Shown in pieces: positions 51,380 to 59,576 of a stretch of 64,000 nucleotides of DNA; the stretch's first letter is position 1, and each line of letters begins with the position of its first letter. This DNA comes from Fibrella aestuarina BUZ 2 (GTDB taxonomy: Bacteria > Bacteroidota > Bacteroidia > Cytophagales > Spirosomataceae), in assembly GCF_000331105.1 (NCBI RefSeq), contig NC_020054.1:1663698-1727697 (forward strand), in the 5' to 3' direction. A program made the translations under genes and the position numbers. Below the pieces are notes generated by a model. That model made no database searches and was not told where the DNA came from. It saw only the letters and a program-made list of their open reading frames with translations.

Positions 51380-51823
51380 GCTGACCTCAAAACTACCGAC
51401 CAAAAGGACGCCCTATTGGTGACCGACAGTTTCATGAAAAATATACCATTTCTATAGTTTTAATATGATTTCTAACAATTTATGTGCGAAATTAGTGTGG
51501 AGTTATGATGAAGTATCCCAATTATGAAAACTGAATACTATGCAGGCTAGCTTCGTATAAGCTCATTCGTTAGTTGCCGTTAATCTAGAAAAAAGAATTG
51601 ATGGGTTGAAGGGCTGGTTATGACCACGTTTGGGACCAACCAGTTGATATTGACATCTTCTTGGAAGAGAAATAGTTGATATTAAATTAAATTTCTGCCC
51701 AAAAATGTATGTTTCTTTTTTACGGAAACGAATTGTTAGGAACATAGATTAACTTTGTGTCAACACATAAGTGCTTACAAATCAGTCATTTACAAACCAA
51801 AAGGTTAGTTACGGTACGTTACA
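51380..51823. other. 444-base AT-rich region without a gene
   Basis: I see no coding sequence, RNA gene or long repeat here. A -7 word (TAACTTTG at 51750-51757) lies 66 bases ahead of the HxlR regulator ATG. A 60-codon minus-strand reading frame at 51563-51745 has no sign of being real. Confidence 0.5.
51750..51757 (+). promoter_or_regulatory. Candidate -7 box for the HxlR regulator
   Basis: TAACTTTG matches the -7 word exactly and lies 66 bases before the ATG at 51824. A TTG 14 bases upstream is too close for a standard -33 element. Confidence 0.35.
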
Positions 51824-52165
51824 ATGAACGCAAAAACCCAACCGGATTTAATGGCCGAAGAGGACCGTCTTATCATCAGGAAAGCATTGGAGGTCATCTG
51901 CGGCAAGTGGCGGTTGTTCATCTTACTTCATCTGGGGCAAAAGACACGTCGTTACAGTGAACTGCGTCGGTTACTTCCCGACGTAAGCGAAAAGGTGTTA
52001 ATCCAGGAGTTAAAAGCCCTGGTTGAGTTGGGGGTTCTGGAAAAGCAGTCCTTCAATGAAGTACCCCCTCGAGTAGAGTATCGGTTATCGGAGCGCGGGC
52101 AGGCCGTATTGCCCACGCTTCTTCAAATTAAAGAAGTTGGGAAGCACTTTATGCCTGCCTATTGA
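51824..52165 (+). CDS. HxlR-family winged-helix transcriptional regulator
   Basis: A 113-aa winged-helix DNA-binding protein. The family core is complete: EVICGKWRLFILLHLGQKTRRYSELRRLLPDVSEKVLIQELKALVELGVLE, then PPRVEYRLSERGQAVLPTLLQI. HxlR regulators sense aldehydes or oxidants, often through a conserved Cys; here the Cys in EVICGKW is present. The target gene is not obvious. The convergent POT transporter beyond the terminator is not on the same transcript. Confidence 0.9.
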   Translation: MNAKTQPDLMAEEDRLIIRKALEVICGKWRLFILLHLGQKTRRYSELRRLLPDVSEKVLIQELKALVELGVLEKQSFNEVPPRVEYRLSERGQAVLPTLLQIKEVGKHFMPAY

Positions 52166-52200
52166 GCTATTTATATCGAACCGACCTCAAGAACGCCAAC

Positions 52201-52237
52201 AAAAATGCCGACCTCGGACAACGGGGCCGGCATTTTT
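52201..52237. terminator. Bidirectional terminator between HxlR and POT genes
   Basis: AAAAATGCCG pairs with CGGCATTTTT with an inner CTC/GGG stem. It is flanked by A and T runs and lies between convergent genes. Confidence 0.8.
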
Positions 52238-52257
52238 GCTGATTAGCCGAATGAGGT

Positions 52258-53757
52258 TTATTCAACACCACCCATCCATCGCCGTAACGGTTTGACCAAC
52301 ACCAGCATGAGTGCGCTGGCTACCAGCGAGAACGTAGCGACGCTCTGAAACAGATTGGGCATTTGCTGCACGTTTTTTTCGTCGAAACCGCTGGCAAACA
52401 GACCCGCGATGAGGTTACCCAGCGACGACCCGATGAACCAGATACCCATCAGTTGACTAGCGTAGCGCTTGGGCGCCAGTTTCGTCGAGGCACTCAGCCC
52501 AACCGGGCTAATAAACAGTTCGCCGAGCGTGAAGAACAGGTACGTTACGACCAGGTAAAGCGGGGTGGTACGGGGGCCGGCAAGGGCTGCTTTGGCGGCA
52601 ACCACCATCACCAAGTAGGCCAGGCCGAGCAACAGCAGGCCCGTCGCCATTTTGGCGGGAGCGGGAAAACTGATCTTACGATTAGCCAGAAAAATCCAGA
52701 GACTGGCCAGTACGGGGGAGAGCGTCAGGATGAAAGCCGGGTTCAGGTTCTGAAACCAACTCGACGGAATGCTGAAGCCAAACAGCTCCAGGTCGGTAAA
52801 GCGGTCGGCAAAAATCTGTAGCGACGAGCCCTGCTGCTCGTTACCTGCCCAGTAGGCGGCTGAGGCCAACACAAACACGAACAGCACCACCACACGTTTC
52901 TTCTCTACGTCGGTCATATCGCTGGCAAGCAGGACAAAGCCGAGATAGCCCACCGCGATAAGTAAAATGAAAATACCCATTGCCTGTGCCAGCCCGACGG
53001 CGGTCGTCAGGTCGAGCAAGCCAGTAAGTTGCAACGTACCCAGTATGAGCACCAGCACAGCCAGAAACGTCAAGACGGCACGGTTTTGACTGCTGTCACC
53101 AGCCTTTTTCTCAGCACCTGACGGATTAAAATTCCCCAAGTCGGCCAAGTATTTTGCGCCCTGCGTACGAAAGACGATAAGGCCGAGTAGCATGCCAACG
53201 GCCGCCGCCCCAAATCCGTAATGCCACCCTACTTTTTGGCCCAGGTAGCCCACGATGGTAATGCCCAGCAGCGAGCCGAGGTTGATGCCCACGTAAAAGA
53301 TCGAGAAGGCCGCATCGCGGCGAGCCCCACCTTCGGGATAGAGTTCACCCACGAGGGCACTGATGTTGGGCTTGAGCAGACCCGTTCCTGAGGCTACGGT
53401 GAGCAGCCCCAAATAGAAGAGCACTGTTCCGCCCGGAATGGCCAGAATCAGGTGGCCCAGCATAATGATGATACCGCCATACCAGATAGCCCGACGTTGC
53501 CCCAGCAGGTTATCGGCAATCCAGCCACCGGCTACAGGCAGCAGGTAAGCCGATGAGGTGTAGATACCGTAAATGGCCCCCCCCTCAGCCGCACTCAATC
53601 CCATGCCCCCACGCACATTATCGATTAGGAAAAGGAGCAGGATGGCCCGCATCCCGTAGTAGCTGAACCGTTCCCACATTTCGGTCAGGAAAAGAATATA
53701 CAGACCGGTGGGATGGCCGGTTTTGGCTGGCATGGTTGGGGTTGAAGCTGGGTTCAT
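52258..53757 (-). CDS. Proton-dependent oligopeptide transporter (POT/PTR2 family)
   Basis: A 499-aa inner-membrane symporter with about 14 helices that takes up di- and tripeptides with protons. Family words are in place: FLTEMWERFSYYGMRAILLLFLID near the N-terminus (with the ExxER-type element in EMWERFSYYG), GGWIADNLLGQRRAIW, KPNISALVGELYPEG, FYVGINLGSLLGI, and the late TLGELFISPVGLSASTKLAPKR. A hydrophobic NPASTPTMPAK head precedes. It is downstream of glmM on the same strand, 101 bases apart, with an inverted repeat in between. Confidence 0.93.
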   Translation of the reverse strand: MNPASTPTMPAKTGHPTGLYILFLTEMWERFSYYGMRAILLLFLIDNVRGGMGLSAAEGGAIYGIYTSSAYLLPVAGGWIADNLLGQRRAIWYGGIIIMLGHLILAIPGGTVLFYLGLLTVASGTGLLKPNISALVGELYPEGGARRDAAFSIFYVGINLGSLLGITIVGYLGQKVGWHYGFGAAAVGMLLGLIVFRTQGAKYLADLGNFNPSGAEKKAGDSSQNRAVLTFLAVLVLILGTLQLTGLLDLTTAVGLAQAMGIFILLIAVGYLGFVLLASDMTDVEKKRVVVLFVFVLASAAYWAGNEQQGSSLQIFADRFTDLELFGFSIPSSWFQNLNPAFILTLSPVLASLWIFLANRKISFPAPAKMATGLLLLGLAYLVMVVAAKAALAGPRTTPLYLVVTYLFFTLGELFISPVGLSASTKLAPKRYASQLMGIWFIGSSLGNLIAGLFASGFDEKNVQQMPNLFQSVATFSLVASALMLVLVKPLRRWMGGVE

Positions 53758-53772
53758 AGTGGGGTAAAACGA

Positions 53773-53846
53773 GTTTGACGTTTATCGGTTGCTGTTAAGC
53801 GTTGCAAGCCAGGCTAACGTTAAACAGCAAACAACAAACGTCAAAC
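53773..53846. repeat. 31-bp imperfect inverted repeat (family member 1)
   Basis: Arms 53773-53803 and 53816-53846 match at 26 of 31 bases (GTTTGACGTTT outer, GCTGTT inner) around GCAAGCCAGGCT. The outer word CAAACGTCAAAC and AACGTTAAAC also occur in the repeat at 60625-60708. Confidence 0.6.
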
Positions 53847-53857
53847 TAAACGGAAAT

Positions 53858-55342
53858 CTACATTTTGTCGGCAATGACCTCCCGAATATCGGAAATGATT
53901 TTGTTGGCGAGGTAGTCGGCCGTCGACAGGGTATCCGATTCGGAGTAGATGCGGATGATGGGTTCTGTGTTCGATTTACGCAGGTGTACCCATTCCTTGT
54001 CGAACTCGATCTTCACACCGTCGGCCGTATTGACGGGGTTTCGGGCGTATTTAGCCTTGATCTTGTCCAGCACCGCATCTACGTCGATGTTGGGCGTCAG
54101 CTCGATCTTGTTCTTGGAGATGTAGTAGCTGGGGTACGTTCGGCGCAGGATCGAGGCCGATTTACCAAAACGAGCCAGATGGCTCAGAAAGAGGGCAATG
54201 CCCACGAGGGCGTCGCGGCCATAGTGCAGTTCGGGGTAGATGATACCGCCGTTGCCTTCGCCACCGATCAGCGCGTCGTTTGCCTTCATCATCTCCACAA
54301 CATTAACTTCCCCGACAGCCGAGGCAAAGTGCTGCCCGCCATATTTCTGGGTGACGTCGCGCAGGGCGATGGTGCTGGACAGGTTCGAGACGGTGTTGCG
54401 GCGGCCTTCGGGGCTGTTTTTCAGCACATAATCGGCAACGGCAACCAGCGTGTATTCTTCGCCAAAGGGGGAGCCGTCTTCGCAGATGAACGCCAGCCGG
54501 TCTACGTCGGGGTCGACCACGATACCCAAGTCCTGCGAGTCGCGACGGGTGGCGTTGAGGATGTCGGTGAGGTTCTCGGGCAGCGGCTCGGGGTTGTGGG
54601 CAAAATTGCCGGTGGGTTCGCAGTGGAGTTTGGTAATCAGCTCCACGCCCAGCGCCGTCAGCAGCATCGGAACGGCCAGGCCACCGGTTGAGTTGACGGC
54701 ATCGACTACGACTTTAAAATTCCGCTTGACGATGGCCTCCCGATCGACCAGCGGCAGTGCCAGAATCTGGTCGATGTGTTTCTGCATCCACGACGTTTCG
54801 CTGGCTGAGTCGGTGCGGTATTGGCCCAGCTTTTTCACTTCGGCAAAGGTAAACGACTCGGCCTCGGCAATGGCCAGCAGCGCTTCGCCATCGGCACCCG
54901 ATATAAATTCGCCTTTGCTGTTCAGCAGTTTAAGGGCATTCCACTGGATGGGGTTGTGGCTGGCGGTCAGGATGATACCGCCAATGGCGTTTTCGCCGGG
55001 AACGGCCATTTCGACGGTGGGGGTGGTCGACAGGCCCAGATCCAGCACGTTGAGGCCCATGCCCTGCAGGGTAGCGGCCACCAGTTGGGAGACCATTGGC
55101 CCCGATAATCGCCCATCCCGACCAATCACAACGGTATGCGGCCCCGGTTGCCCGCGTTGCCCATTGAGTAGCCATTGCCCGAAAGCAGCCGTAAACTTCA
55201 CTACATCGAGCGGGGTGAGGCTTTCGCCGGTGCGCCCGCCAATGGTTCCCCGGATACCGGAGATGGATTTAATTAATGCCACGTGATAGGGTTGTAATTG
55301 TTGTTTGTCTGCCTTGGGTACGTTGGTCTGTTGGTCTGCCAA
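53858..55342 (-). CDS. glmM: Phosphoglucosamine mutase
   Basis: A 494-aa enzyme that converts glucosamine-6-phosphate to glucosamine-1-phosphate for cell-wall precursors. The catalytic phosphoserine lies in ILTASHNPIQWNALK, metal binding in VVDPDVDRLAF, the sugar loop in GEGNGGIIYPE, and the phosphate-binding RKSNTEPIIRIYSES near the C-terminus. Length fits. The annotated ATG adds 20 residues (ADQQTNVPKADKQQLQPYH) before the usual ALIKSISGIRGTIGG; a GTG at 55282 would begin exactly there, so either is possible. A -7 word lies at 55396-55403. Confidence 0.94.
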   Translation of the reverse strand: MADQQTNVPKADKQQLQPYHVALIKSISGIRGTIGGRTGESLTPLDVVKFTAAFGQWLLNGQRGQPGPHTVVIGRDGRLSGPMVSQLVAATLQGMGLNVLDLGLSTTPTVEMAVPGENAIGGIILTASHNPIQWNALKLLNSKGEFISGADGEALLAIAEAESFTFAEVKKLGQYRTDSASETSWMQKHIDQILALPLVDREAIVKRNFKVVVDAVNSTGGLAVPMLLTALGVELITKLHCEPTGNFAHNPEPLPENLTDILNATRRDSQDLGIVVDPDVDRLAFICEDGSPFGEEYTLVAVADYVLKNSPEGRRNTVSNLSSTIALRDVTQKYGGQHFASAVGEVNVVEMMKANDALIGGEGNGGIIYPELHYGRDALVGIALFLSHLARFGKSASILRRTYPSYYISKNKIELTPNIDVDAVLDKIKAKYARNPVNTADGVKIEFDKEWVHLRKSNTEPIIRIYSESDTLSTADYLANKIISDIREVIADKM

Positions 55343-55395
55343 TGCTACACAGATACATACACAACGAAACAGCCAAACTGTAAAGTAGACAGCTA

Positions 55396-55403
55396 CAAAG
55401 ATA
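55396..55403 (-). promoter_or_regulatory. Candidate -7 box for glmM
   Basis: On the minus strand TATCTTTG, an exact -7 word, about 54 bases before the ATG at 55342. Confidence 0.4.
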
Positions 55404-55485
55404 AATTTAGCAACTACGAAACCCTATCAGTTTAGTCGGAAAGGAGAAAAAAAGCGAGAGGCGTTGGGCAGGGGGCTTAGGGCAG

Positions 55486-55546
55486 GGATGGCAGGGAGCA
55501 GGGGGGGCAGCTCTGTAAGCCCTGCCCCCCCTGCTCCCTGCCATCC
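55486..55546. repeat. Perfect 25-bp-arm GC-rich palindrome
   Basis: Arms 55486-55510 and 55522-55546 are exact complements (GGATGGCAGGGAGC..., with seven G) around 11 bases. It follows the last gene of the sigma-factor operon at once (stop at 55550). A related CTGCCATCCC word occurs in the in-frame insert of the CzcA gene near 28620. Confidence 0.75.
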
Positions 55547-55549
55547 CCG

Positions 55550-56704
55550 CTATTTAAACTTGACGTCGCCGAATACCGATACGACGCGGATACGGGGACC
55601 ATCGCCATCGCCCACCCGCCCCACATACTGCTGCCGTCTGCCAGCGCGGGGGGCAGCCTGCGCGCTACCAGGCTGCGAGATAAGGTGCAGGTTGGGTAGC
55701 GTGGGGTAGGTGAACCCACCATTGGTGACCGTGATGTCGAAGTCGCAGTGGGTCTGGGTCTGCACCGGCAGCGCCACCGACGAAAATTTGGCGTTGACTT
55801 CCAGCTGATCGGCCGAGGCGGGGAGCTGATCGAGCCGAAACTGCTTGGTGTAGTTCATGTTGAGCTTGCCCGATTGCCGGATGGCCCCGATGATGGCGTC
55901 GGCGTAGCTCATGTTTACGTCGACCCGGTTGGTTTCGCCGATGCGCAACTTGCCGTAGTTCTGCACGATCGTCAGCACGTTGCCCGAACTGATGTCAAGG
56001 TCGCCAAATTCCATCTTCACCTTACCGTTCTGCACGTCGCGGATCGACACGTTGCCAAACGAGGCGTTGATGGTGGTGGCGGGGTTAGTCATCGCCGCGC
56101 CGTAGATGTTGCCAAACTGCGATTCGACGGCCAACGGGGCCGAAAAGTCCGGGATGTTTACGTTGCCAAACTTATTCCGAATGGTGAGGCCGTTGGCGCG
56201 GGGCATGGCAATGCGGTAATCAACCCGCAGGAAATTGGTGCGGTCGCCTTTTTTCCAGCCACCGCTGAACGCTTCGGCGATGTGGGTCTTGAACCCGTGG
56301 GCATTGTCTTTATGGTCTTCGTTGATCGTGACCCCTTCCAGCGCCCGCCGGGCCCGTTCGGCGTTTTCCGACGATGAGGTGATCACGACCTCGACGCGCA
56401 TTTCGTTCCGGTCCCAGTGCGATACGGTTACGTCGCCAAAATGATTATCGATCGTGAGCACATCGCTGGGGGTTACGGCGTAGGACTTGATCAGCCGTCG
56501 GTGTAGTTCCGTCCGTTCCTGGGTGCCCTCCTGCGCGGCGAGCGGGTCTGCGGGCGACGGCGTGAGTGCGTAAGCGGCCACAATCCGTTCGGGTGGGGTA
56601 GGGGGGAACGGGGGTAGGGTTGCCGGCTCAGGCTGCGCGTAGCCGGCTGCCGAGGCCAGAAGGCAGACGGCGAGCAGGTTAAATCGGTTTGGCAGGCAGT
56701 TCAT
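55550..56704 (-). CDS. Exported DUF4097-like beta-helix protein
   Basis: A 384-aa exported protein with a signal peptide (LLAVCLLASAAGYAQ) and a proline-rich spacer. From about residue 75 it has repeating short strands (FGDVTVSHWDRNEM, KFGNVNIPDFSAPL, QFGNIYGAAMT, SFGNVSIRDVQNG, EFGDLDISSG, NYGKLRIGET), the FGN/FGD stack seen in DUF4097-type beta-helix proteins. The role is unknown. It overlaps the membrane gene by 26 bases and belongs to the ECF sigma operon, so it is likely an envelope output or sensor. Confidence 0.8.
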   Translation of the reverse strand: MNCLPNRFNLLAVCLLASAAGYAQPEPATLPPFPPTPPERIVAAYALTPSPADPLAAQEGTQERTELHRRLIKSYAVTPSDVLTIDNHFGDVTVSHWDRNEMRVEVVITSSSENAERARRALEGVTINEDHKDNAHGFKTHIAEAFSGGWKKGDRTNFLRVDYRIAMPRANGLTIRNKFGNVNIPDFSAPLAVESQFGNIYGAAMTNPATTINASFGNVSIRDVQNGKVKMEFGDLDISSGNVLTIVQNYGKLRIGETNRVDVNMSYADAIIGAIRQSGKLNMNYTKQFRLDQLPASADQLEVNAKFSSVALPVQTQTHCDFDITVTNGGFTYPTLPNLHLISQPGSAQAAPRAGRRQQYVGRVGDGDGPRIRVVSVFGDVKFK

Positions 56705-57347
56705 TGGTCGATGTGGTTTGTTGTTTGATGCGTTTACCCACGCGTAACTGTTCGTTGAGCAGGTCGATCTGGAGTTGCAGATTCCGAATCATGGCCTGAA
56801 TGAGCACGTCCTGATTCGGCGTTTGCGGCAGGTCGGCCTTGAGCGATTCGTAGCTGGTTTCCAGACTTTTCAGGTCGCCCGAAAATTGCTGATACAGATC
56901 GGGGTTCGATTTGGTCAGCTGCCGGAGCTCGTCCTGCTTGTCGTCGATGAGGCTGGCATAGTGCGTCACCTCTTTGGCGTAACTGGGGCTGATGGCCACA
57001 ATTTCGGGTTGCTGCGTGACACCATAGCGGGTGTTGAGCCACCAGCCGGCGCCCGTCAGCAGCAGCAGCGCTACCGAGGCAGCCCACCGCCACTGCATGC
57101 GGCCCGGCCCGGCCTCACTGGCCGTACGGTGCACCGCCCGAAACGGTTGCTCGGGCCGCGGTTTGGGTACGTTGTTGTTGGATAAGCCGATGGAAGGCAC
57201 CGTCGGGTCAGGTACGTCGGCGGTTGGCGCGTCGTCGGTACCGGAGTCGTCGGGAAGCTGATCGGCAATGCGGAGCCAGAGGTCAGCCGAGGGGCCGTCC
57301 TGTTCAAACGCCGCCCGGTTGTTCTGGATAAATTGTTCGAGATCCAT
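56679..57347 (-). CDS. Single-pass membrane protein, probable anti-sigma factor
   Basis: A 222-aa protein from the ATG at 57347 (MDLEQFIQNNRAAFEQDGPSADLW). The N-terminal 85 residues are cytoplasmic and include an acidic, proline-rich linker. One membrane helix follows (WAASVALLLLTGAGWWL), then a periplasmic coiled coil (DDKQDELRQLTKSNPDLYQQFSGDL; NLQLQIDLLNEQLRVGK). The head resembles the short sigma-binding region of Bacteroidota anti-sigma factors (E-x-F-I-x-x-N-R-x-x-F). Directly downstream of an ECF sigma gene (91 bases), overlapping the next. Function is inferred from layout. Confidence 0.75.
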   Translation of the reverse strand: MDLEQFIQNNRAAFEQDGPSADLWLRIADQLPDDSGTDDAPTADVPDPTVPSIGLSNNNVPKPRPEQPFRAVHRTASEAGPGRMQWRWAASVALLLLTGAGWWLNTRYGVTQQPEIVAISPSYAKEVTHYASLIDDKQDELRQLTKSNPDLYQQFSGDLKSLETSYESLKADLPQTPNQDVLIQAMIRNLQLQIDLLNEQLRVGKRIKQQTTSTNELPAKPI

Positions 57348-57438
57348 TGTCTGACTGATAAACAATAAACGCTGGGGAATGGATGGACTGGCTGCTGGTT
57401 ACACCCGTGAGGCCAGTCTGTCGGTCAGGAGTTATCGT

Positions 57439-58002
57439 TCACCTCTTTTCATGCATTCGTTCTATTAACTTTTTCTTAGCCCTGAGGTACTGCGACCGGG
57501 AAGTAGACTCCCCAATACCGAGGATCTGGCCAATTTCCTCGTGGTCGTATCCCTCAAACAAATACAGCGACAGCACCACCCGGTACCCTTCGGGCAGGGT
57601 GGTCATGCACTGCCGAACGCGTTCGACGTCCCACTCAATCGCTTCCTCATCGAGGCTATCGGTGTGGTCGGGGCGGTCGAGGTCGCCTTCGGCAACAGCT
57701 TCGGTACTGACGAGCAGCAACCGACGGCTGCGTAAATGCCCAATGGCCCGATTGATAACGATCTGCTTCAGCCACGCGCCAAACGTGCTTTCGGCCCGGA
57801 ACCGATGCAGGTTCGTGAAAGCATCCAGAAACGCTTCCTGGAGCACGTCTTCGGCTTCGGCCTGATGCACCACAATGCGCAGGCAGACGTTGTACATCGC
57901 CTTGGCATAACGGCCATACAGGTCATACTGAGCCCGTCGGTCGCCATTGCGGCAGCGTTCGACTAAAGCCGTGATCAGGTCGGGAGCTGGGTACGTTGCC
58001 AA
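57439..58002 (-). CDS. ECF RNA polymerase sigma factor
   Basis: A 187-aa sigma factor. Region 2 has YDLYGRYAKAMYNVCLRIV and QAEAEDVLQEAFLDAFTNLH, with the -10 recognition helix (STFGAWLKQIVINRAIGHLRSR). Region 4 holds the HTH YLFEGYDHEEIGQILGIGESTSRSQYLRAKKKL. The linker is acidic (DRPDHTDSLDEEAIEWDV). The two downstream genes encode a membrane protein with a probable sigma-binding head and an exported beta-helix protein, the usual cell-surface signalling layout. No self-promoter of known type was identified in the 135-base upstream gap. Confidence 0.93.
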   Translation of the reverse strand: MATYPAPDLITALVERCRNGDRRAQYDLYGRYAKAMYNVCLRIVVHQAEAEDVLQEAFLDAFTNLHRFRAESTFGAWLKQIVINRAIGHLRSRRLLLVSTEAVAEGDLDRPDHTDSLDEEAIEWDVERVRQCMTTLPEGYRVVLSLYLFEGYDHEEIGQILGIGESTSRSQYLRAKKKLIERMHEKR

Positions 58003-58139
58003 CGGTATCGCTTCCTTCGGGAAAAGGCTACCGCAGATGCTGTAGCCAGATTAAGGGTCAATTCTACAGCAATGACGCACCGAAATCGTCCGCGTTGCAC
58101 GCGCCTGAAAATAGTTGGTCGTATTTGTACGAGACAGGG

Positions 58140-59024
58140 CTAGACGCCCACGGGTAACCAGGAGGTTTTGCGCTGTTGCACCGCAATGGCATCGCCCACG
58201 CGAATGGTCTGGCCGAGGCTGCTACGGGCTGGCATCACGTTTTCGCCAAACAGGATGGCGTTGTTGTGTCGGCGGTAGGTCGCCAGTGTTTTGAGGGGTT
58301 CGGCGCCGCGCTCGCCGGTGGCGGGGTCGATGGTGGTGAGCACGCAGCGGATGCAGGGCTTCACGCCGTAAAACACCGCGTCGCCAATCTGGAATGCCCC
58401 CCAGGTGTCTTCGTCGTGCGGCCAGCACAGGCCACCCGCCACCAGATTGGGCCGGAACCGCGCCATGCTCAGTGTCTGTTCGGCGCGTCGGTTCAGTTCG
58501 TCGAGCGACGACTGGGTCGCCAGCAGGATCGGCAGGCCGTCGGCAAAACTCACGACCTTGTCGACGTCACCCGCGGCTTTTACCCGGCCTGATGTAACGG
58601 CGCGTTGGGTGGCATCGGGCATATACACTAACTGGCAGTCCTTACCAATTACCCGACTAAACCACGCGTCGGCCTCCGTGCTAACCAGTCGGCTGGGTAC
58701 GTCTTCACTCGCCCAGATCGTGACGGGCAACTTACCCAGCAGGCGGGCTTCGTCGTGCACGAGCGGCAGCGTCAGCACATCGTCGGGCGCGTGGCGATGC
58801 CAGACCCGCAGTTCGTTCGTTGCCACGTCGATCGCCACGTCGATCAGCGCCATCGAGTGCTGGGTACGTTGGGTGATGAACGTACCGGGGTGGCCTCCCG
58901 TGGCGGGCGTGACGAGCATATACCGGCGGTCGTAGCGCAGGCCCTTGGCGTCGATGTGCGCTTCGTTGACCGAGACACCGCCCAGCGATTTGATTGGGTA
59001 GAGGGTAATCGACTGGAGTTGCAT
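58140..59024 (-). CDS. MOSC-domain protein (YcbX/mARC-like)
   Basis: A 294-aa molybdenum-cofactor-binding reductase-like protein. The MOSC N-terminal beta barrel begins LQSITLYPIKSLGGVSVNEAHI, typical of the YcbX/mARC group, with RYDRRYMLVT. The MOSC domain carries SFADGLPILLATQSSLDELNRR, ARFRPNLVAGG, and the cofactor-binding Cys in VKPCIRCVLTTIDPATGERG with LATYRRHNNAILFGENV. No ferredoxin domain is fused. Such proteins reduce N-hydroxylated compounds. It lies 5 bases after the DUF3291 gene, so the two are co-transcribed. Confidence 0.9.
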   Translation of the reverse strand: MQLQSITLYPIKSLGGVSVNEAHIDAKGLRYDRRYMLVTPATGGHPGTFITQRTQHSMALIDVAIDVATNELRVWHRHAPDDVLTLPLVHDEARLLGKLPVTIWASEDVPSRLVSTEADAWFSRVIGKDCQLVYMPDATQRAVTSGRVKAAGDVDKVVSFADGLPILLATQSSLDELNRRAEQTLSMARFRPNLVAGGLCWPHDEDTWGAFQIGDAVFYGVKPCIRCVLTTIDPATGERGAEPLKTLATYRRHNNAILFGENVMPARSSLGQTIRVGDAIAVQQRKTSWLPVGV

Positions 59025-59029
59025 GGAAA

Positions 59030-59476
59030 TCAGGCTGCGGTTGGGGATGGAAATGGCTTACGGAAGGTAAAGGCAAAAGGCGTATCACCGTGTTCATCGA
59101 GTGATTGCAGTCGCTCTTTGGCTTCGGCAATGGTAGGTACGTGGCCTTCGGGTATCCACCAAAGGGCCATATAGGCCGTTGCAAATTTGGCGAACCACTC
59201 GCGTCGGCGTTTCAGGTAGTCCATATGGTCCGACTGGAAGGCAAAGGCCCGCAGCGCGTCAAGGCTTTCCCAGACCGACATGTTGACGATAATCTGGTCA
59301 TCGGCAAACGGGTGGTAGCCGGTGGCATTGTTAGTCTCGTCTTTAAGCCGCCAGACAAAACCGGGGCTACCTTCGGCCAACGCATTGATCGGGTCGAGAC
59401 CGGCGACGAAATCGGCCAGCGCCGGTGTATCGAGCGGCGCTATCAGGCGGCCAATGTTGATCTGAGCGAGGTGCAT
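59030..59476 (-). CDS. DUF3291-family protein (antibiotic-monooxygenase-like fold)
   Basis: A 148-aa protein. LAQINIGRLIAPLDTPALADFVAGLDPINALAEGSPGFVWRL and NMSVWESLDALRAFAFQSDHMDYLKRRREWF, in parts, are DUF3291 words that form a ferredoxin-like dimeric barrel. WWIPEGHVPTIAEAKERL is the conserved C-terminal part. The family resembles heme- or quinone-acting monooxygenases but its activity is unproven. It precedes the MOSC gene by 5 bases. Confidence 0.85.
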   Translation of the reverse strand: MHLAQINIGRLIAPLDTPALADFVAGLDPINALAEGSPGFVWRLKDETNNATGYHPFADDQIIVNMSVWESLDALRAFAFQSDHMDYLKRRREWFAKFATAYMALWWIPEGHVPTIAEAKERLQSLDEHGDTPFAFTFRKPFPSPTAA

Positions 59477-59495
59477 GAGGGATAGGGGTTTGGTA

Positions 59496-59571
59496 TTTCT
59501 AGTTTCGGGTTTTCAGTTGGCTGGCGCAGGCTTAGACGGCCAGCAACTAACTGAAAAACCGAAACTAGAAA
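59496..59571. repeat. Inverted repeat between tsaD and the DUF3291 gene (family member 2)
   Basis: Arms begin TTTCTAGTTTCGGGTTTTCAG (from 59496) and end CTGAAAAACCGAAACTAGAAA (to 59571), with an inner GGCTGGC/GCCAGC pairing. It lies between two minus-strand genes. Confidence 0.6.
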
Positions 59572-59576
59572 CTGGT

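Noticed and set aside
51563..51745. Small minus-strand gene
   Set aside because: Sixty codons in AT-rich non-coding DNA, no start context and no recognisable protein pattern.
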